Source: JALHSW01 sp963720675
Lineage (GTDB): Bacteria; Actinomycetota; Acidimicrobiia; IMCC26256; PALSA-555
Assembly: GCA_963720675.1 (NCBI GenBank)
Contig: CAVRGH010000010.1
Span: 1,178,001 to 1,242,000 of the forward strand
Length of the DNA: 64,000 nucleotides
Direction: 5' to 3'
Shown piece after piece: positions 47,990 through 56,815 of this stretch. Numbering within the stretch: position 1 is the first letter of the stretch; each line of letters opens with the position of its first letter. Under the pieces are notes generated by a model. It did no database searches. It saw nothing but the letters and a program-made list of their open reading frames with translations, and was not told the origin of the DNA. Made by a program: the position numbers and the translations under genes.

Positions 47990-48607
47990 TCAGCCGCCCG
48001 CGCGCAGCCCGGTGATCACCACGTCCAGGTAGCGCTCGAGGGCGTCCGGCGTCGGACGACCTCGGAGGTTCGCCGCGTCGCCCGCGCCGACGAGCAGGGG
48101 CGGGAGCTCGTCCGCGGTGATGTCGGACCGAACCGCGCCCACGGCGCGCGCGCGGTCCAGGAGCTCGTCGACCACGTCGAAGAGCCCTTGGACGACCGGC
48201 GGGCGACGGGGCTGGTCCAGGGAGCGCGAGGCACCGACGAGCACCCGGTCGCGCGCCATCACCCTCCCGGCGTGGCGGATGTAGTCGAGGCACGCGGCTC
48301 CGACGTCGGGGGCCTCCAGCGCGGCGGCGGCCTCCGACGCGAGTGCCTCGAAGCTGTGGGTGAGCACCGCGTCCACGAGCGCGGCCTTGTTGGGAAAGTG
48401 CCGGTACACGGTCGCGACTCCCACCCCCGCGGCCGCCGCGATCTCGTCCATCGACGCATCGAGACCGCCGGCGGCGAGCACCGTCCGGGCCGCTTCGAGC
48501 ACCGCTCGGCGGTTCCGCACCGCATCGGCACGAGGGACGGGGGGAGGCGCCGTCTCGGATCCGGCGCGGGTCCTCGAGGATGCGGCAGCGGGGGGCTTGA
48601 CGGCCAT
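47990..48607 (-). CDS. TetR-family transcriptional regulator (module 2)
   Basis: A 205-residue TetR regulator. The helix-turn-helix reads AVLEAARTVLAAGGLDASMD then EIAAAAGVGVATVYRHFPNK. The C-terminal part (RVMARDRVLVGASRSLDQPR) differs from the module 1 protein, suggesting a different effector. Its start at 48607 is divergent from the Rieske gene at 48680 across a 72-base gap. No strong inverted repeat like that of module 1 was seen; a TAGCGT direct repeat is present instead. It is a likely repressor of the adjacent oxygenase. Confidence 0.9.
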   Translation of the reverse strand: MAVKPPAAASSRTRAGSETAPPPVPRADAVRNRRAVLEAARTVLAAGGLDASMDEIAAAAGVGVATVYRHFPNKAALVDAVLTHSFEALASEAAAALEAPDVGAACLDYIRHAGRVMARDRVLVGASRSLDQPRRPPVVQGLFDVVDELLDRARAVGAVRSDITADELPPLLVGAGDAANLRGRPTPDALERYLDVVITGLRAGG

Positions 48608-48619
48608 CGGCCGACATCG

Positions 48620-48642
48620 TAGCGTGAAGTGAGAGATAGCGT
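48620..48642. promoter_or_regulatory. TAGCGT direct repeat between module 2 TetR and Rieske genes
   Basis: TAGCGT occurs at 48620-48625 and 48637-48642 (17-base period) in the 72-base gap between TetR (48607) and the Rieske gene (48680). It is a weak operator candidate. The lack of module 1's palindrome suggests the modules are regulated separately. Confidence 0.35.
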
Positions 48643-48679
48643 TCCGTTTGTATCCGCACCACGGGCCCCGGAGGACACC

Positions 48680-49708
48680 ATGACCGCCACCACGACGCCG
48701 ACGACCGACGAGACGACGGAGCCGACGACCGGCCTCGCGTCACTGAGCCAGTTCGGTGCCGGCGGGTTCGCGGCCTGCTGGTACCCGGTGGCGCTCTCGG
48801 CCGAGGTCGGCCCCGGCCAGGTCCTCGGCGCCGACTTCCTCGACGGCCGGGTCGTGTGCTTCCGCGGCGAGAACGGTGCCGCCACCGTCCTCTCCGCCTA
48901 CTGCCGCCACCTCGGCACCGACCTCGCCCAGGGCGAGGTCATCGGCAACGAGCTGCGCTGCGGCTTCCACTACTGGTGCTACGGCCAACGCGGCGACTGC
49001 ACCCAGATCCCCGTCTCCGACCGCATCCCCGAGGACTCCTCCCTCTTCGCCTACCCCACCGCCGAATCCGTGGGGATCATCTGGGCCTTCAACGGCGAGA
49101 CGCCGACGTACGACGTGCCCGCGTTCCCGATCGGAAAAGCCTCGGAGCTCGCGTACAAGACCGAGGACATCGGCGTCCTGCCGTTCCCCACGTTCATCGG
49201 CACGATGAACTCGATGGACATGCAGCACCTCGAGGTCGTCCACGGCGTGCCGAACGAGGTCGACCTCGAGACCATCGAGGTGCACGAGACCGGGATCCGC
49301 TACGACATGGTGTGGCACGACCCCAACTTCGGACGCGTCGAGCAGCACATCGAAGACTTCGGAACCAACGTCGTGACCGTCACAGGAGAGCTCGCCGGAG
49401 TGCGGGTCGGCATGTTCTTCGCGGGTCGCCCCGTCCCGGGCGAGACCCCGGGCGGGCACAACCACGGCTTCAACGTCGTCTCGGTGCCGAACGCGGAGAC
49501 CCAGGGGGTCGAGCCCGAGGTCGTCGAGCAGCAGCTCGAGATGGCCTACACCTACGCGCGTGGACTCATCGCCGACGACGAGCAGGTGCTGCGCGGCGTC
49601 CACTTCCGGGTCGACAAGCTCGTGACCGCTGACCGCGCCCTCAGCCGGTTCTTCCGCTACGTCGAGCAGTTCCCGCGTGCCCACCCGGGCGCGGCTCGCA
49701 TCCGCTGA
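48680..49708 (+). CDS. Rieske non-haem iron oxygenase alpha subunit (module 2)
   Basis: A 342-residue paralog of the module 1 oxygenase. The Rieske motif YCRHLGTDLAQGEVIGNELR followed by CGFHYWCYGQRGDC is identical to its partner apart from one residue in the shared block. The catalytic domain has GTMNSMDMQHLEVVHGVPNE, and the C-terminus differs in FPIGKASELAYKTEDIGVLP. ATG 48680 has GGAGG spaced five bases upstream. It faces the HisC-like aminotransferase convergently. Because the catalytic domains differ while the Rieske domain is shared, the two enzymes probably use the same reductase but different substrates. Confidence 0.9.
   Translation: MTATTTPTTDETTEPTTGLASLSQFGAGGFAACWYPVALSAEVGPGQVLGADFLDGRVVCFRGENGAATVLSAYCRHLGTDLAQGEVIGNELRCGFHYWCYGQRGDCTQIPVSDRIPEDSSLFAYPTAESVGIIWAFNGETPTYDVPAFPIGKASELAYKTEDIGVLPFPTFIGTMNSMDMQHLEVVHGVPNEVDLETIEVHETGIRYDMVWHDPNFGRVEQHIEDFGTNVVTVTGELAGVRVGMFFAGRPVPGETPGGHNHGFNVVSVPNAETQGVEPEVVEQQLEMAYTYARGLIADDEQVLRGVHFRVDKLVTADRALSRFFRYVEQFPRAHPGAARIR
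48815..49061 (+). repeat. Near-identical 247-base block shared with 47096-47342 (copy 2)
   Basis: Second copy of the shared Rieske-domain block, offset 1719 bases from the first. Four base differences were counted by eye. Confidence 0.85.
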
Positions 49709-49732
49709 GCAGCGCGCAACCGTTTCGGCCGG

Positions 49733-50818
49733 TCATCCACCGACCTCAGCCAGTGCCTCCCCGACCACCCGGAGCATCACGTCGTTCTCTTCCCGGGTGC
49801 CGATGGTGACGCGGACACCGAAGCCGGCGAAGGGGCGAAGCACCACGCCCCGCGCTTCGCACGCGGCACCGAGCGGGGCGGCGTGGTCGCCAACGGGCAG
49901 CCAGACGAAGTTCCCCTGGGACTCGGGCACGTCGACGCCGAGACTTCGGAGAGCGACCGAGACCCGGGCGCGTTCCGACACCACCATCTCGATGCGTTCC
50001 TGGAACTCCGACTCGATGTCGAGGGCCGCGATGGCTGCTGCCTGCGCGATGGCGTTGACCCCGAAGGGATGACGCGTCTTCCGCAAGGCACCGATCACCT
50101 CGGAAGACGCGATGCCATACCCGACCCTCGCGCCCGCGAGTCCAAACGCCTTGGAGAAGGTCCGCAGCACGAGCACGTTCGGGTGGGCGCGAACGACGTC
50201 GATGCCGTCGGGCACCCGATCGTCACGAACGAACTCTCGGTACGCCTCGTCGAGCACGACGAGTACGTCGCTCGGTGTGCGCGCGAGGAACCCCTCCAGC
50301 TCCTCCGTGGTCACCACCGATCCGGTCGGGTTGTTGGGGCTGCAGACGAACACCGTGCGCGTCCGCTCCGTGATCGCGTCGGCCAGGTCGTCGAGCGCGT
50401 AGCGGTGATCGCGCAGGGGAACCGGGACGATCGTCGCGTCGGCCTGGCGGGCGATGATCGGATACGCCTCGAACGACGGCCAGCACCACAGCAGCTCGTC
50501 CCCCGGGTCGGCCGTGGCGAGGACCGCCTGCTGACAGAGTGCCACCGATCCCGCGCCGAGGATCACTTGGTCGAGATCGACCCCTGCTCGAGTCGCCAGC
50601 CGCGCCCGGAGGGCGAGGCCACCGTCGTCGGGATACCGATGCATCCCGGCGGCCGCTCGCGCGACGGCCAGCTGCACCGACTCCGGGGGCGGGTACGGGA
50701 CCTCGTTCGAGGCGAGCTTGATGGCCCGCTCGAGGCCACGCTCACGCGCGACGACGTCGGCGTCCCGACCCGGCGAGTACGCAGGAATGTCGGCGAGACT
50801 CGCGCGGAAGCGCACCAT
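49733..50818 (-). CDS. HisC-like PLP-dependent aminotransferase
   Basis: A 361-residue fold-type I aminotransferase of the HisC/aromatic aminotransferase group. The N-terminus has AIKLASNEVPYPPPESVQLA, and the cofactor-binding regions include ILGAGSVALCQQAVLATADP, FVCSPNNPTGSVVTT, VVLDEAYREFVR and the catalytic Lys in RTFSKAFGLAGARVGYG. It converts an amino acid to its 2-oxoacid or the reverse. In a catabolic setting it could supply the 2-oxoacid for the ferredoxin oxidoreductase or dehydrogenase complexes. ATG at 50818 is the likely start. It is isolated in this strand unit, with a 41-base gap to the hydrolase behind it. Confidence 0.88.
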   Translation of the reverse strand: MVRFRASLADIPAYSPGRDADVVARERGLERAIKLASNEVPYPPPESVQLAVARAAAGMHRYPDDGGLALRARLATRAGVDLDQVILGAGSVALCQQAVLATADPGDELLWCWPSFEAYPIIARQADATIVPVPLRDHRYALDDLADAITERTRTVFVCSPNNPTGSVVTTEELEGFLARTPSDVLVVLDEAYREFVRDDRVPDGIDVVRAHPNVLVLRTFSKAFGLAGARVGYGIASSEVIGALRKTRHPFGVNAIAQAAAIAALDIESEFQERIEMVVSERARVSVALRSLGVDVPESQGNFVWLPVGDHAAPLGAACEARGVVLRPFAGFGVRVTIGTREENDVMLRVVGEALAEVGG

Positions 50819-50859
50819 CGCGCGCAGCCTACCGAAGCAGCGCGGCGATGGTCAGGGCC

Positions 50860-51780
50860 TCATGATCCCTGGGCGCCGAGGCGCACTCGGAGGAACTGCC
50901 CGACGCGCGCGAGCGCCGCCGACGCCTCGGGGAGACCGGGGACACCTTGGTAGACGTGACACATGCCGGGGTCGACGTCGAGGGTGACGTCGACACCCGC
51001 GGCCAGTGCTCGGTCCGCCACCTCGACCGTCTCGTCCACGAGGATCTCGTCGCTCCCTACCTGCAGGTACAGCGGCGGGAAACCAGAGCAATCAGCGAAG
51101 CGCGCTGACACACGCGGATCGCGCGGATCAGCGCCCGCGAGGTACTCGTCAGCGGCGAGACGAAGCGACGTCGGATCGAGGATGAGGTCCCGGTCCGCCA
51201 CCGTCACCACCGAATCGCACGACATCGTGAGGTCGAACCACGGCGATAGGCAGACAGCGGCTGCGGGCATGGGACGGCCCGCGTCGCGTGCATCGAGCAG
51301 CACCGCGACGGTCAACCCTCCTCCGGCAGAGTCGCCGACGATTGCGACCCGGTCAGGGCTGGGGGCCACGCCGAGGAGCCACGCGAATGCCGCGTCGGCG
51401 TCATCGATCGCGGCCGGGAAGGGGTGCTCGGGAGCGAGCCGGTAGTCGACGACGAGCGTGCGCGCACCCGCCGCCGCCGCAACTCGCGACGCCAGGCCGC
51501 GGTGGCTCCGGATCGACCCTGCGCCGTAGGCGCCCCCATGGAGAAAGAGGAGAAAGCTCGTCGGCTCTGGACCCGGTGGCGTCAGCCACTCCGCCGGTCG
51601 ACCGGCGACCTCGAGCGGCTCGACGCGGGTCCCCTCGACGAGCGGTGCCAGCGCACCGACCTCGTCGAGGAAAGCACGCCGGACCTCGGGAGGTGGGATC
51701 GGGGCACCGGGCGGGGGCCGCGAGGACCGGATCGCCGCGGAGAGCTGTTCGAACTCCGAACTCGGCACGGGGTCACCCAA
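50860..51780 (-). CDS. Alpha/beta hydrolase, HSL family
   Basis: A 306-residue esterase-like enzyme. The oxyanion motif is LFLHGGAYGAGS (HGGA), the nucleophile is VGDSAGGGLTVAV, the acid is in VGSDEILVDE and the His in [33 protein letters not shown] is the HSL-type segment. The start is TTG at 51780 or GTG at 51768; both overlap or nearly abut the solute-binding protein stop. AGAAGG upstream favours the first. It is translationally linked to the upstream solute-binding protein gene, so it may act on the imported substrate. Confidence 0.85.
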   Translation of the reverse strand: MGDPVPSSEFEQLSAAIRSSRPPPGAPIPPPEVRRAFLDEVGALAPLVEGTRVEPLEVAGRPAEWLTPPGPEPTSFLLFLHGGAYGAGSIRSHRGLASRVAAAAGARTLVVDYRLAPEHPFPAAIDDADAAFAWLLGVAPSPDRVAIVGDSAGGGLTVAVLLDARDAGRPMPAAAVCLSPWFDLTMSCDSVVTVADRDLILDPTSLRLAADEYLAGADPRDPRVSARFADCSGFPPLYLQVGSDEILVDETVEVADRALAAGVDVTLDVDPGMCHVYQGVPGLPEASAALARVGQFLRVRLGAQGS

Positions 51781-52996
51781 CGACCTTCTCGCCGAGGAAC
51801 GGGTCGAAGAACCCGGGCTGGAGCGACTTGACCTTCCCCTTCTTGATCGAGCTGAAGGTGACGGTCGGGTTGAACATCCGCGAGAGCAGCGGCACCGTAC
51901 CCAGCTCCGTCGTGGTGAACGGCGGGGTGATCCCGCCCGTGTCGAGCCCGTCGAGCGTGCCCATCGCCGCCTGGAGGGACGGGCGATCGATCGTCGCCAG
52001 CGTCTCGGCGACGTCCTGGAACACGAGCATCGAGGTCCACACGTTCAGAGCCGCGTCGTTGGGATCCAGGTCCGGGTCGTACGCCTTCATCTCCTTGCGG
52101 AACTGCTTGATGCCGGGAACCGACGTGTCGGTGTACGGGGGATAGAGCCCGGCGACGAGCATGCCGTTGGCATCGCTCCCCGCCGAGTCGAGCATCGCCT
52201 GGGTGAGCAGACCGCCCTGGGTCGCGATCAGGCCGTCGTAGCCCTGGTTCCGGAGCTGCTGGACGAGCGTCACCTGCGCATCGCCGATCAGGTACGCGAC
52301 CACCCCGTCGACCCCGTCTGCGGTGCCGGTGGCGATGTACGGCGCGAGGTCGGTCGCGTCCGGCGGAACGAGCACCGTCTCGCCCTTCTCGGCACCGGAG
52401 AGCGCCAAGCCCTGGTCCACGAACAGCAGGACCGCGGCGGTGGTCGCGCCCAGGTCGGGGATGATGTAGCTGATCTTCTTGGCTCCCTGCTGCGCGAGGA
52501 GCTGCGGGAGTGCCTGGAACATGCCGGCGACTCCGGATCCCAGCGGGAACGAGGCGGGGCTCGAGGCGTCGGCGGGGCCGAAGATCGCCGTGCCGATGCT
52601 GGGGATCCCTTCCTGCTCGAGCAGGGGGAGCACCTGGCCGCTCTGGACCGCGTTCATGCCGACGACCGCCACCGCGCCTGCGTCGATCGCGTCCTGGATG
52701 CACGCTTGCGTCTCGTTGGGATCGACCGCGGAGTTGCACGTCGTGGCGACGACCTTGTGCGTCGTTCCCGACGCGTCCTCGAGGCCGCCGGCCTTGTTGA
52801 TCGCCTTCGCTCGTGCCTTCACTGCCCCCGGGACCTCGGGGAACGACGTGCCGAGCGAGTCGAAGTCGCCCACGTAGGCAACGGTCACCGCATCACCGGT
52901 GAACTTGGCGTTCGATTTCGCGCTCGCCGGCGCGACGACGAGGGCGCTGACGAGGGCGACGCAGGCAACGATCGAGATCGAACCGACCTTCTTCAC
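51773..52996 (-). CDS. Solute-binding protein (branched-chain amino acid/aromatic ABC family)
   Basis: A 407-residue LivJ-type binding protein, paralog of the one at 35318 with the shared PEVPGAVKARAKAINKAGGL and HKVVATTCNSAVDPNETQ. The signal peptide is MKKVGSISIVACVALVSALV, ending APASA|KS as a typical cleavage site. GTG start 52996 overlaps the Rieske gene stop (GTGA). No permease or ATPase gene is beside it. It is likely to bind the substrate of the Rieske oxygenase upstream in the same operon, or to feed a shared transporter encoded elsewhere. Confidence 0.86.
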   Translation of the reverse strand: MKKVGSISIVACVALVSALVVAPASAKSNAKFTGDAVTVAYVGDFDSLGTSFPEVPGAVKARAKAINKAGGLEDASGTTHKVVATTCNSAVDPNETQACIQDAIDAGAVAVVGMNAVQSGQVLPLLEQEGIPSIGTAIFGPADASSPASFPLGSGVAGMFQALPQLLAQQGAKKISYIIPDLGATTAAVLLFVDQGLALSGAEKGETVLVPPDATDLAPYIATGTADGVDGVVAYLIGDAQVTLVQQLRNQGYDGLIATQGGLLTQAMLDSAGSDANGMLVAGLYPPYTDTSVPGIKQFRKEMKAYDPDLDPNDAALNVWTSMLVFQDVAETLATIDRPSLQAAMGTLDGLDTGGITPPFTTTELGTVPLLSRMFNPTVTFSSIKKGKVKSLQPGFFDPFLGEKVVG

Positions 52997-54203
52997 GTGG
53001 TCTCTCCCTGTGCTTGGTGGGTCTGGGACTCCGACGCTGGTGGCGTCGACGATCGGGGTGGGGGGCCGTCCATGCAGATGGCCTCGGACACGTCGAATGC
53101 ATCCCAGCCCTCGCGGTACGCGACGTCGCCCGCCGCCTGGCGGTCGGCCAGCGCAGCGCGGAGCGAGCGGTAGCGCAGGCTCGCGGCATCCGCAGGGACC
53201 GACTTGTCAGCGCGGAGGTCGTCGTCGCGGTACCGCGGCGCCTGGAGGCGGAAGATGCGCTCGTCCTGCCGCGCGACGACCGTGCGCGAGAGGATCGGCG
53301 ACAGCTTGCGGTACCACCACGGTCCGCCGATGACGAACGCCGCGGCCGTCGGTCGAGTCGTGGTGGGCGTCTCGGGGGTGTTGCAGAGGAGCAGGCAGAA
53401 GCCCCACCCGGGCGGCGAGCTCCAGGCGATCCCCAACGAGACGCCGCTGCGCACATGGATCAGGAACGTCTGGGCGATGTCCTGGCGCTCGGGGTTGCCC
53501 ATGATCGGCGCGAGCAGCTTGGGGGGCTTGCGGTCGTAGGAGATCCGACGCATCACGATGACCTCGTCGGTGTGGTCGACGGTGATCTCCTCGGGGCCGC
53601 CCTCGGGGTCTCCGAACACCGCGCCGTGCACGAAGTCGAGATGGGTGAGATCCAGGAGGTTCTCGACCACGAGGTCCTGGGGCGCGGAGTAGCGAAGTGA
53701 GCTGAACGTCGCGCCCTTCCCGCCGTCGGGCTGGAGGAAGGGGATATCCGGGATCAAGCGCTCGTCGGCGTGGGCCGGGTCCCCCCACCACAGCCAGACG
53801 ATGCCGTAGCGCTCGGCGACGGGGTAGGCCGAGATCGCGAAGCGCGACGGCGGCGCTGCGCCGGGCTCGAGCGACGGGATCCTCACCGCGACGCCCTCGC
53901 GGTCGTAGCACCAACCGTGGTACGGGCACTGGAGGACGCCATCGAGCACCTTGCCCGACGAGAGGGGCGCGCGCCGGTGCGCGCAGCGATCCTCCATCGC
54001 GCGGACCGCGCCGGCTCCGTCACGCCACAGCACGATCGCCGTGGAGTCGATCATCCGGGCGACCGGCTTCCCGCCGACCTCCGACGCCGGAGCGATGCCG
54101 TACCAGGTGTCGGTGAGGACGACGTCGCCCGGCCGGTACGGGGTTCGGCCGCCCGGTGCGCGGCTACCGATCCCCGTCTCGGTCTCGGTGCGGTCTCGGT
54201 CAC
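52993..54203 (-). CDS. Rieske oxygenase alpha subunit (vanillate demethylase-like), probable frame break near the start
   Basis: A roughly 400-residue oxygenase. The Rieske ligands are EDRCAHRRAPLSSGKVLDGV then QCPYHGWCYDREG, with the canonical YHGW motif. The catalytic domain has VENLLDLTHLDFVHGAVFG, with Asp and two His. It is more like vanillate O-demethylase or phenoxybenzoate-type oxygenases than the KshA-like group of this window. The conserved frame begins DVVLTDTWYGIAP. Upstream, GTG at 54203 (after GGAGGGG) is in a different frame across a repeated ACCGAGACCG, so an indel near 54185 probably hides the start. It is divergent from TetR at 54300. The reductase is not nearby. Confidence 0.85.
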
Positions 54204-54283
54204 GCCATCCCCTCCGCGGCCTTCCCCAGCACCGGTTCGCTGCTGCGACCCGCCCGACGACTTGTCGGAATCCGGCGACTCTT

Positions 54284-54301
54284 ATACGATTACACGCGTA
54301 T
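54284..54301. promoter_or_regulatory. ATACG-N8-CGTAT dyad over the TetR gene start
   Basis: ATACG (54284-54288) and CGTAT (54297-54301) form a dyad that includes the ATG of the TetR gene at 54300. TTATAC upstream could be a -10 box, so the transcript may be nearly leaderless and autorepressed. Confidence 0.45.
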
Positions 54302-54923
54302 GTCAATCGCCACACCGCGGCCGGCGCGGTCGAGCCCGCGTCGCGGCCGCCGCCGGGACGAGGCGCTGAGCCAGGCGATCGTCGAGGCGACGCTCGCGAT
54401 CCTGCGTGCGGAGGGCTACGACGGTCTGACCATCGAGGCGGTCGCACGGCGGGCCGGGGTGAGTCGGCCGGCGATCTACACCCGCTGGCGGTCGCTGCAC
54501 GACCTCGTGCTCGAGGCGGCACGCCAGGCCCGTACCAGCGGACCCGTCTTCGAGGGCATCATCGACGTTCCCGACACGGGCAGCCTGCACGACGATCTGC
54601 TCCTGGTGATGCGCATGAGCGTCGCCCTGCACCGTCGGATGGACGAGCGGGGGATCCTCGACGGCTTCGTGGCCGGCATCGTCGCCGATCCTTCGCTCGG
54701 TCCGGTGTTTCGTGAGAACTTCATGGATCCGGACTTCAACCGCCTCATGGTGATCTTCGAGCGGGCCCGCGCACGAGGCGAGCTCCGGGCCGACGCCGAC
54801 CCCGCGACCGCGCTCGAGCTGCTGGTCGGCTCGGGCTTCTACCGCTCGGTGGTCACGCGCGATTCGCTCGACGACGAATGGCTCGAGTCGGCGATCGCGC
54901 TTGTGGTCGCCGGGCTGACGTAG
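54300..54923 (+). CDS. TetR-family transcriptional regulator
   Basis: A 207-residue TetR regulator. The helix-turn-helix reads IVEATLAILRAEGYDGLTIE then AVARRAGVSRPAIYTRWRSL. The C-terminal region has LMVIFERARARGELRADADP and AIALVVAGLT. It has the AcrR-like C-terminal type. ATG at 54300 is divergent from the Rieske gene (54203) across a roughly 100-base region with an ATACG/CGTAT dyad. It is the first gene of a plus-strand run of eight genes (54300-60445) and probably controls it or the divergent oxygenase. Confidence 0.88.
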   Translation: MSIATPRPARSSPRRGRRRDEALSQAIVEATLAILRAEGYDGLTIEAVARRAGVSRPAIYTRWRSLHDLVLEAARQARTSGPVFEGIIDVPDTGSLHDDLLLVMRMSVALHRRMDERGILDGFVAGIVADPSLGPVFRENFMDPDFNRLMVIFERARARGELRADADPATALELLVGSGFYRSVVTRDSLDDEWLESAIALVVAGLT

Positions 54924-54957
54924 CAAGTTCACGAGACACACACGACAGGGGGGCACC

Positions 54958-55935
54958 ATGCGTTTGAGCTTGGCGTTCAGCGGGTTCGGGCCGTTGGCCG
55001 GAAGCGTGGAGGCCGTGCAGGTCGCCGAGGATCTCGGGTTCGACGGGATCTGGACCGCGGAGCATCTCGGCTTCCACGATGCGATCGTGCCGAGCACGAT
55101 GTACCTCCAGGCCACGAAGCGCATCGAGATCGGCATGGTCGGGTTCTCGGCCGCGAGCCGGCACCCGGGGACCCTGGGGATGGAGCTGGCCTCGCTCTGT
55201 GAGATCGGCGGCGTCGACCGCATCCGCATCCAGGTAGGGGTCGGCGACCCGAGCCTCGTCGCGAAGCTCGGCGCCACCACGGAGCAACCACTCCTCCGGA
55301 CCCGGCAGCTCGTCGACACGCTGCGCGAGACCTTGTCGGGCAAGGAGGTCAACCGCTCGGTCCTCCCCGGCACGTTCAAGAACTTCAAGCTGAACGCGTA
55401 CACGGGGCCGCCACCCAGCATCGACATCATGGCCATCCGCCCGGGGATGCAGCGCCTCGCCGCACAGATCGCCGACGGCGTGTCCTTGTCGGTCGCGGCA
55501 TCGCGCACCTACCTGCGCGAGAGCGTCGAGTTCATCGAGCAGGAGCTCGCGGCGGCGGGACGGGACCGATCCGAGTTCCGCATCACGGCACTCGCGTTCG
55601 GGTTCATCGCGCCGGGGATCGATCAGATGCTCGGCGGGATGGGTCCGATGATCGCGACCTTCCCGCCCGAGCCGATGGAGGTCATGGGCAAGGGCGCGCT
55701 CGACGGCAAGGCGTACGCGGAGATCCACCGGTCCGGGCGCACCCTCGAGGCCTCGAAGATGATCACCGCGGATGTGATGCGCGAGATCACGCTGGCCGCC
55801 GAGCCCGACGGGGTCGCCGAGGCGCTCCAGAGCTACGCCGACACCGGGATCGACGAGCTCGGTGTCATGCCGATGGGTCCGCCCGAAGTGCTCGTCGACA
55901 CCATCAAGCTGCTCGCGGCCTCGCGGCCCACCTGA
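54958..55935 (+). CDS. LLM-class (luciferase-like, F420-dependent type) oxidoreductase
   Basis: A 325-residue TIM-barrel oxidoreductase of the luciferase-like family. LAFSGFGPLAGSVEAVQVAE is followed by DLGFDGIWTAEHLGFHDA, typical of strand 1-2, and TKRIEIGMVGFSAASRHPG and RIRIQVGVGDPSLVAKLG follow. In actinomycetes such proteins often use F420, but FMN is possible. ATG 54958 has AGGGGGGCACC upstream. It is the second gene of the 54-60 kb run, before twin SnoaL genes. It probably reduces or oxidises a carbonyl or nitro-type intermediate; the substrate is unknown. Confidence 0.87.
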   Translation: MRLSLAFSGFGPLAGSVEAVQVAEDLGFDGIWTAEHLGFHDAIVPSTMYLQATKRIEIGMVGFSAASRHPGTLGMELASLCEIGGVDRIRIQVGVGDPSLVAKLGATTEQPLLRTRQLVDTLRETLSGKEVNRSVLPGTFKNFKLNAYTGPPPSIDIMAIRPGMQRLAAQIADGVSLSVAASRTYLRESVEFIEQELAAAGRDRSEFRITALAFGFIAPGIDQMLGGMGPMIATFPPEPMEVMGKGALDGKAYAEIHRSGRTLEASKMITADVMREITLAAEPDGVAEALQSYADTGIDELGVMPMGPPEVLVDTIKLLAASRPT

Positions 55936-55949
55936 GGAGGACGAGAACG

Positions 55950-56378
55950 ATGGCAACTGCAACCAAGACCGACGAGGAGCTCATCAAGGAGCTCCACGAC
56001 GGCTTCGTCGAGGCCAACAAGACCGCCGACACGGCGTACCTGCGAGCCCACATGGCCCCCGGGCCCGAGGGGTTCCGTTGGTACAACCTCAACAAGAGCG
56101 TCTACGTCGGGATGGACCACATCTGTGCCCTGTGGGACTTCCTCGCCGCGATGAACAGTCGCGGCGAGCTCGCCGTCCTCGAGGAGCAGATCCACCTGAA
56201 CGGCGACATGGGCTTCGTGAGCTACATCCTCGACTTCAAGGCCGACTTCGGCCCGATGGGCACCGCGCAGATGATGGCTCGAACCTCGGAGATCTGGGAG
56301 CGGCTCGACGGCGAGTGGAAGATGGTGCACTTCCACTGCTCCGAGCACGAGCCCGGTGGATGGGAAGGTGGACGATGA
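55950..56378 (+). CDS. SnoaL-like protein (first of a tandem pair)
   Basis: A 142-residue SnoaL-type protein with ELIKELHDGFVEANKTADTA at the start and the unusual block EGFRWYNLNKSVYVGMDHI. The end KMVHFHCSEHEPGGWEGG is exactly shared with the following gene. ATG 55950 has GAGGAGG upstream. It overlaps the next gene by four bases (ATGA). The pair is a recent duplication, because long stretches are nearly identical in DNA. It might be an isomerase, a dehydratase or an oxygenase small subunit; the FHCSEHE ending could bind a metal but that is speculation. Confidence 0.82.
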   Translation: MATATKTDEELIKELHDGFVEANKTADTAYLRAHMAPGPEGFRWYNLNKSVYVGMDHICALWDFLAAMNSRGELAVLEEQIHLNGDMGFVSYILDFKADFGPMGTAQMMARTSEIWERLDGEWKMVHFHCSEHEPGGWEGGR

Positions 56379-56815
56379 CCAAGACCGACACGACCGACGT
56401 GAGTGCCGACGAGGCACGGATCCTCGAGCTGCACCGGGGGTTCGTGCAGGCGAACACCTGCGGAGACACCGACTTCCTTCGGGCCCACATGGCCCCCGGA
56501 CCCGAGGGGTTCCGTTGGTACAACCTCAACAAGAGCGTCTACGTCGGCATGGACCACATCATCCGCCTGTGGGACTTCCTCGTCGCGATGGGCGGCTCCG
56601 CCGACTGTCCGATCCACGAGGAGCAGGTCCACGTCAACGGTGACGTGGGCTTCGTCAGCTACCTCCAGGGCTTCAACGCAGACTTCGGCCCGATGGGTCT
56701 GGTCTCGTACGACGCGCGGTCGACCGAGATCTGGGAGCGTCAGGACGGTGAGTGGAAGATGGTGCACTTCCACTGCTCGGAACACGAGCCCGGTGGATGG
56801 GAAGGTGGAGTGTGA
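56375..56815 (+). CDS. SnoaL-like protein (second of a tandem pair)
   Basis: A 146-residue paralog of the gene just upstream. The core GPEGFRWYNLNKSVYVGMDH and the end MVHFHCSEHEPGGWEGGV are conserved, while the start (TKTDTTDVSADEARILELHR) and centre differ. The start ATG 56375 overlaps the stop of its partner, and its stop overlaps the next hydrolase start (GTGA), so all are translationally coupled. Twin SnoaL proteins may form a heterodimer. The duplicated DNA around 56046-56150 and 56483-56587 matches with only scattered differences. Confidence 0.82.
   Translation: MTKTDTTDVSADEARILELHRGFVQANTCGDTDFLRAHMAPGPEGFRWYNLNKSVYVGMDHIIRLWDFLVAMGGSADCPIHEEQVHVNGDVGFVSYLQGFNADFGPMGLVSYDARSTEIWERQDGEWKMVHFHCSEHEPGGWEGGV

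Noticed and set aside
49733..50818. Histidine biosynthesis role for the HisC-like aminotransferase
   Set aside because: No other his genes are nearby and the neighbours are catabolic, so a general aromatic or 2-oxoacid aminotransferase is more likely, though HisC activity is not excluded.
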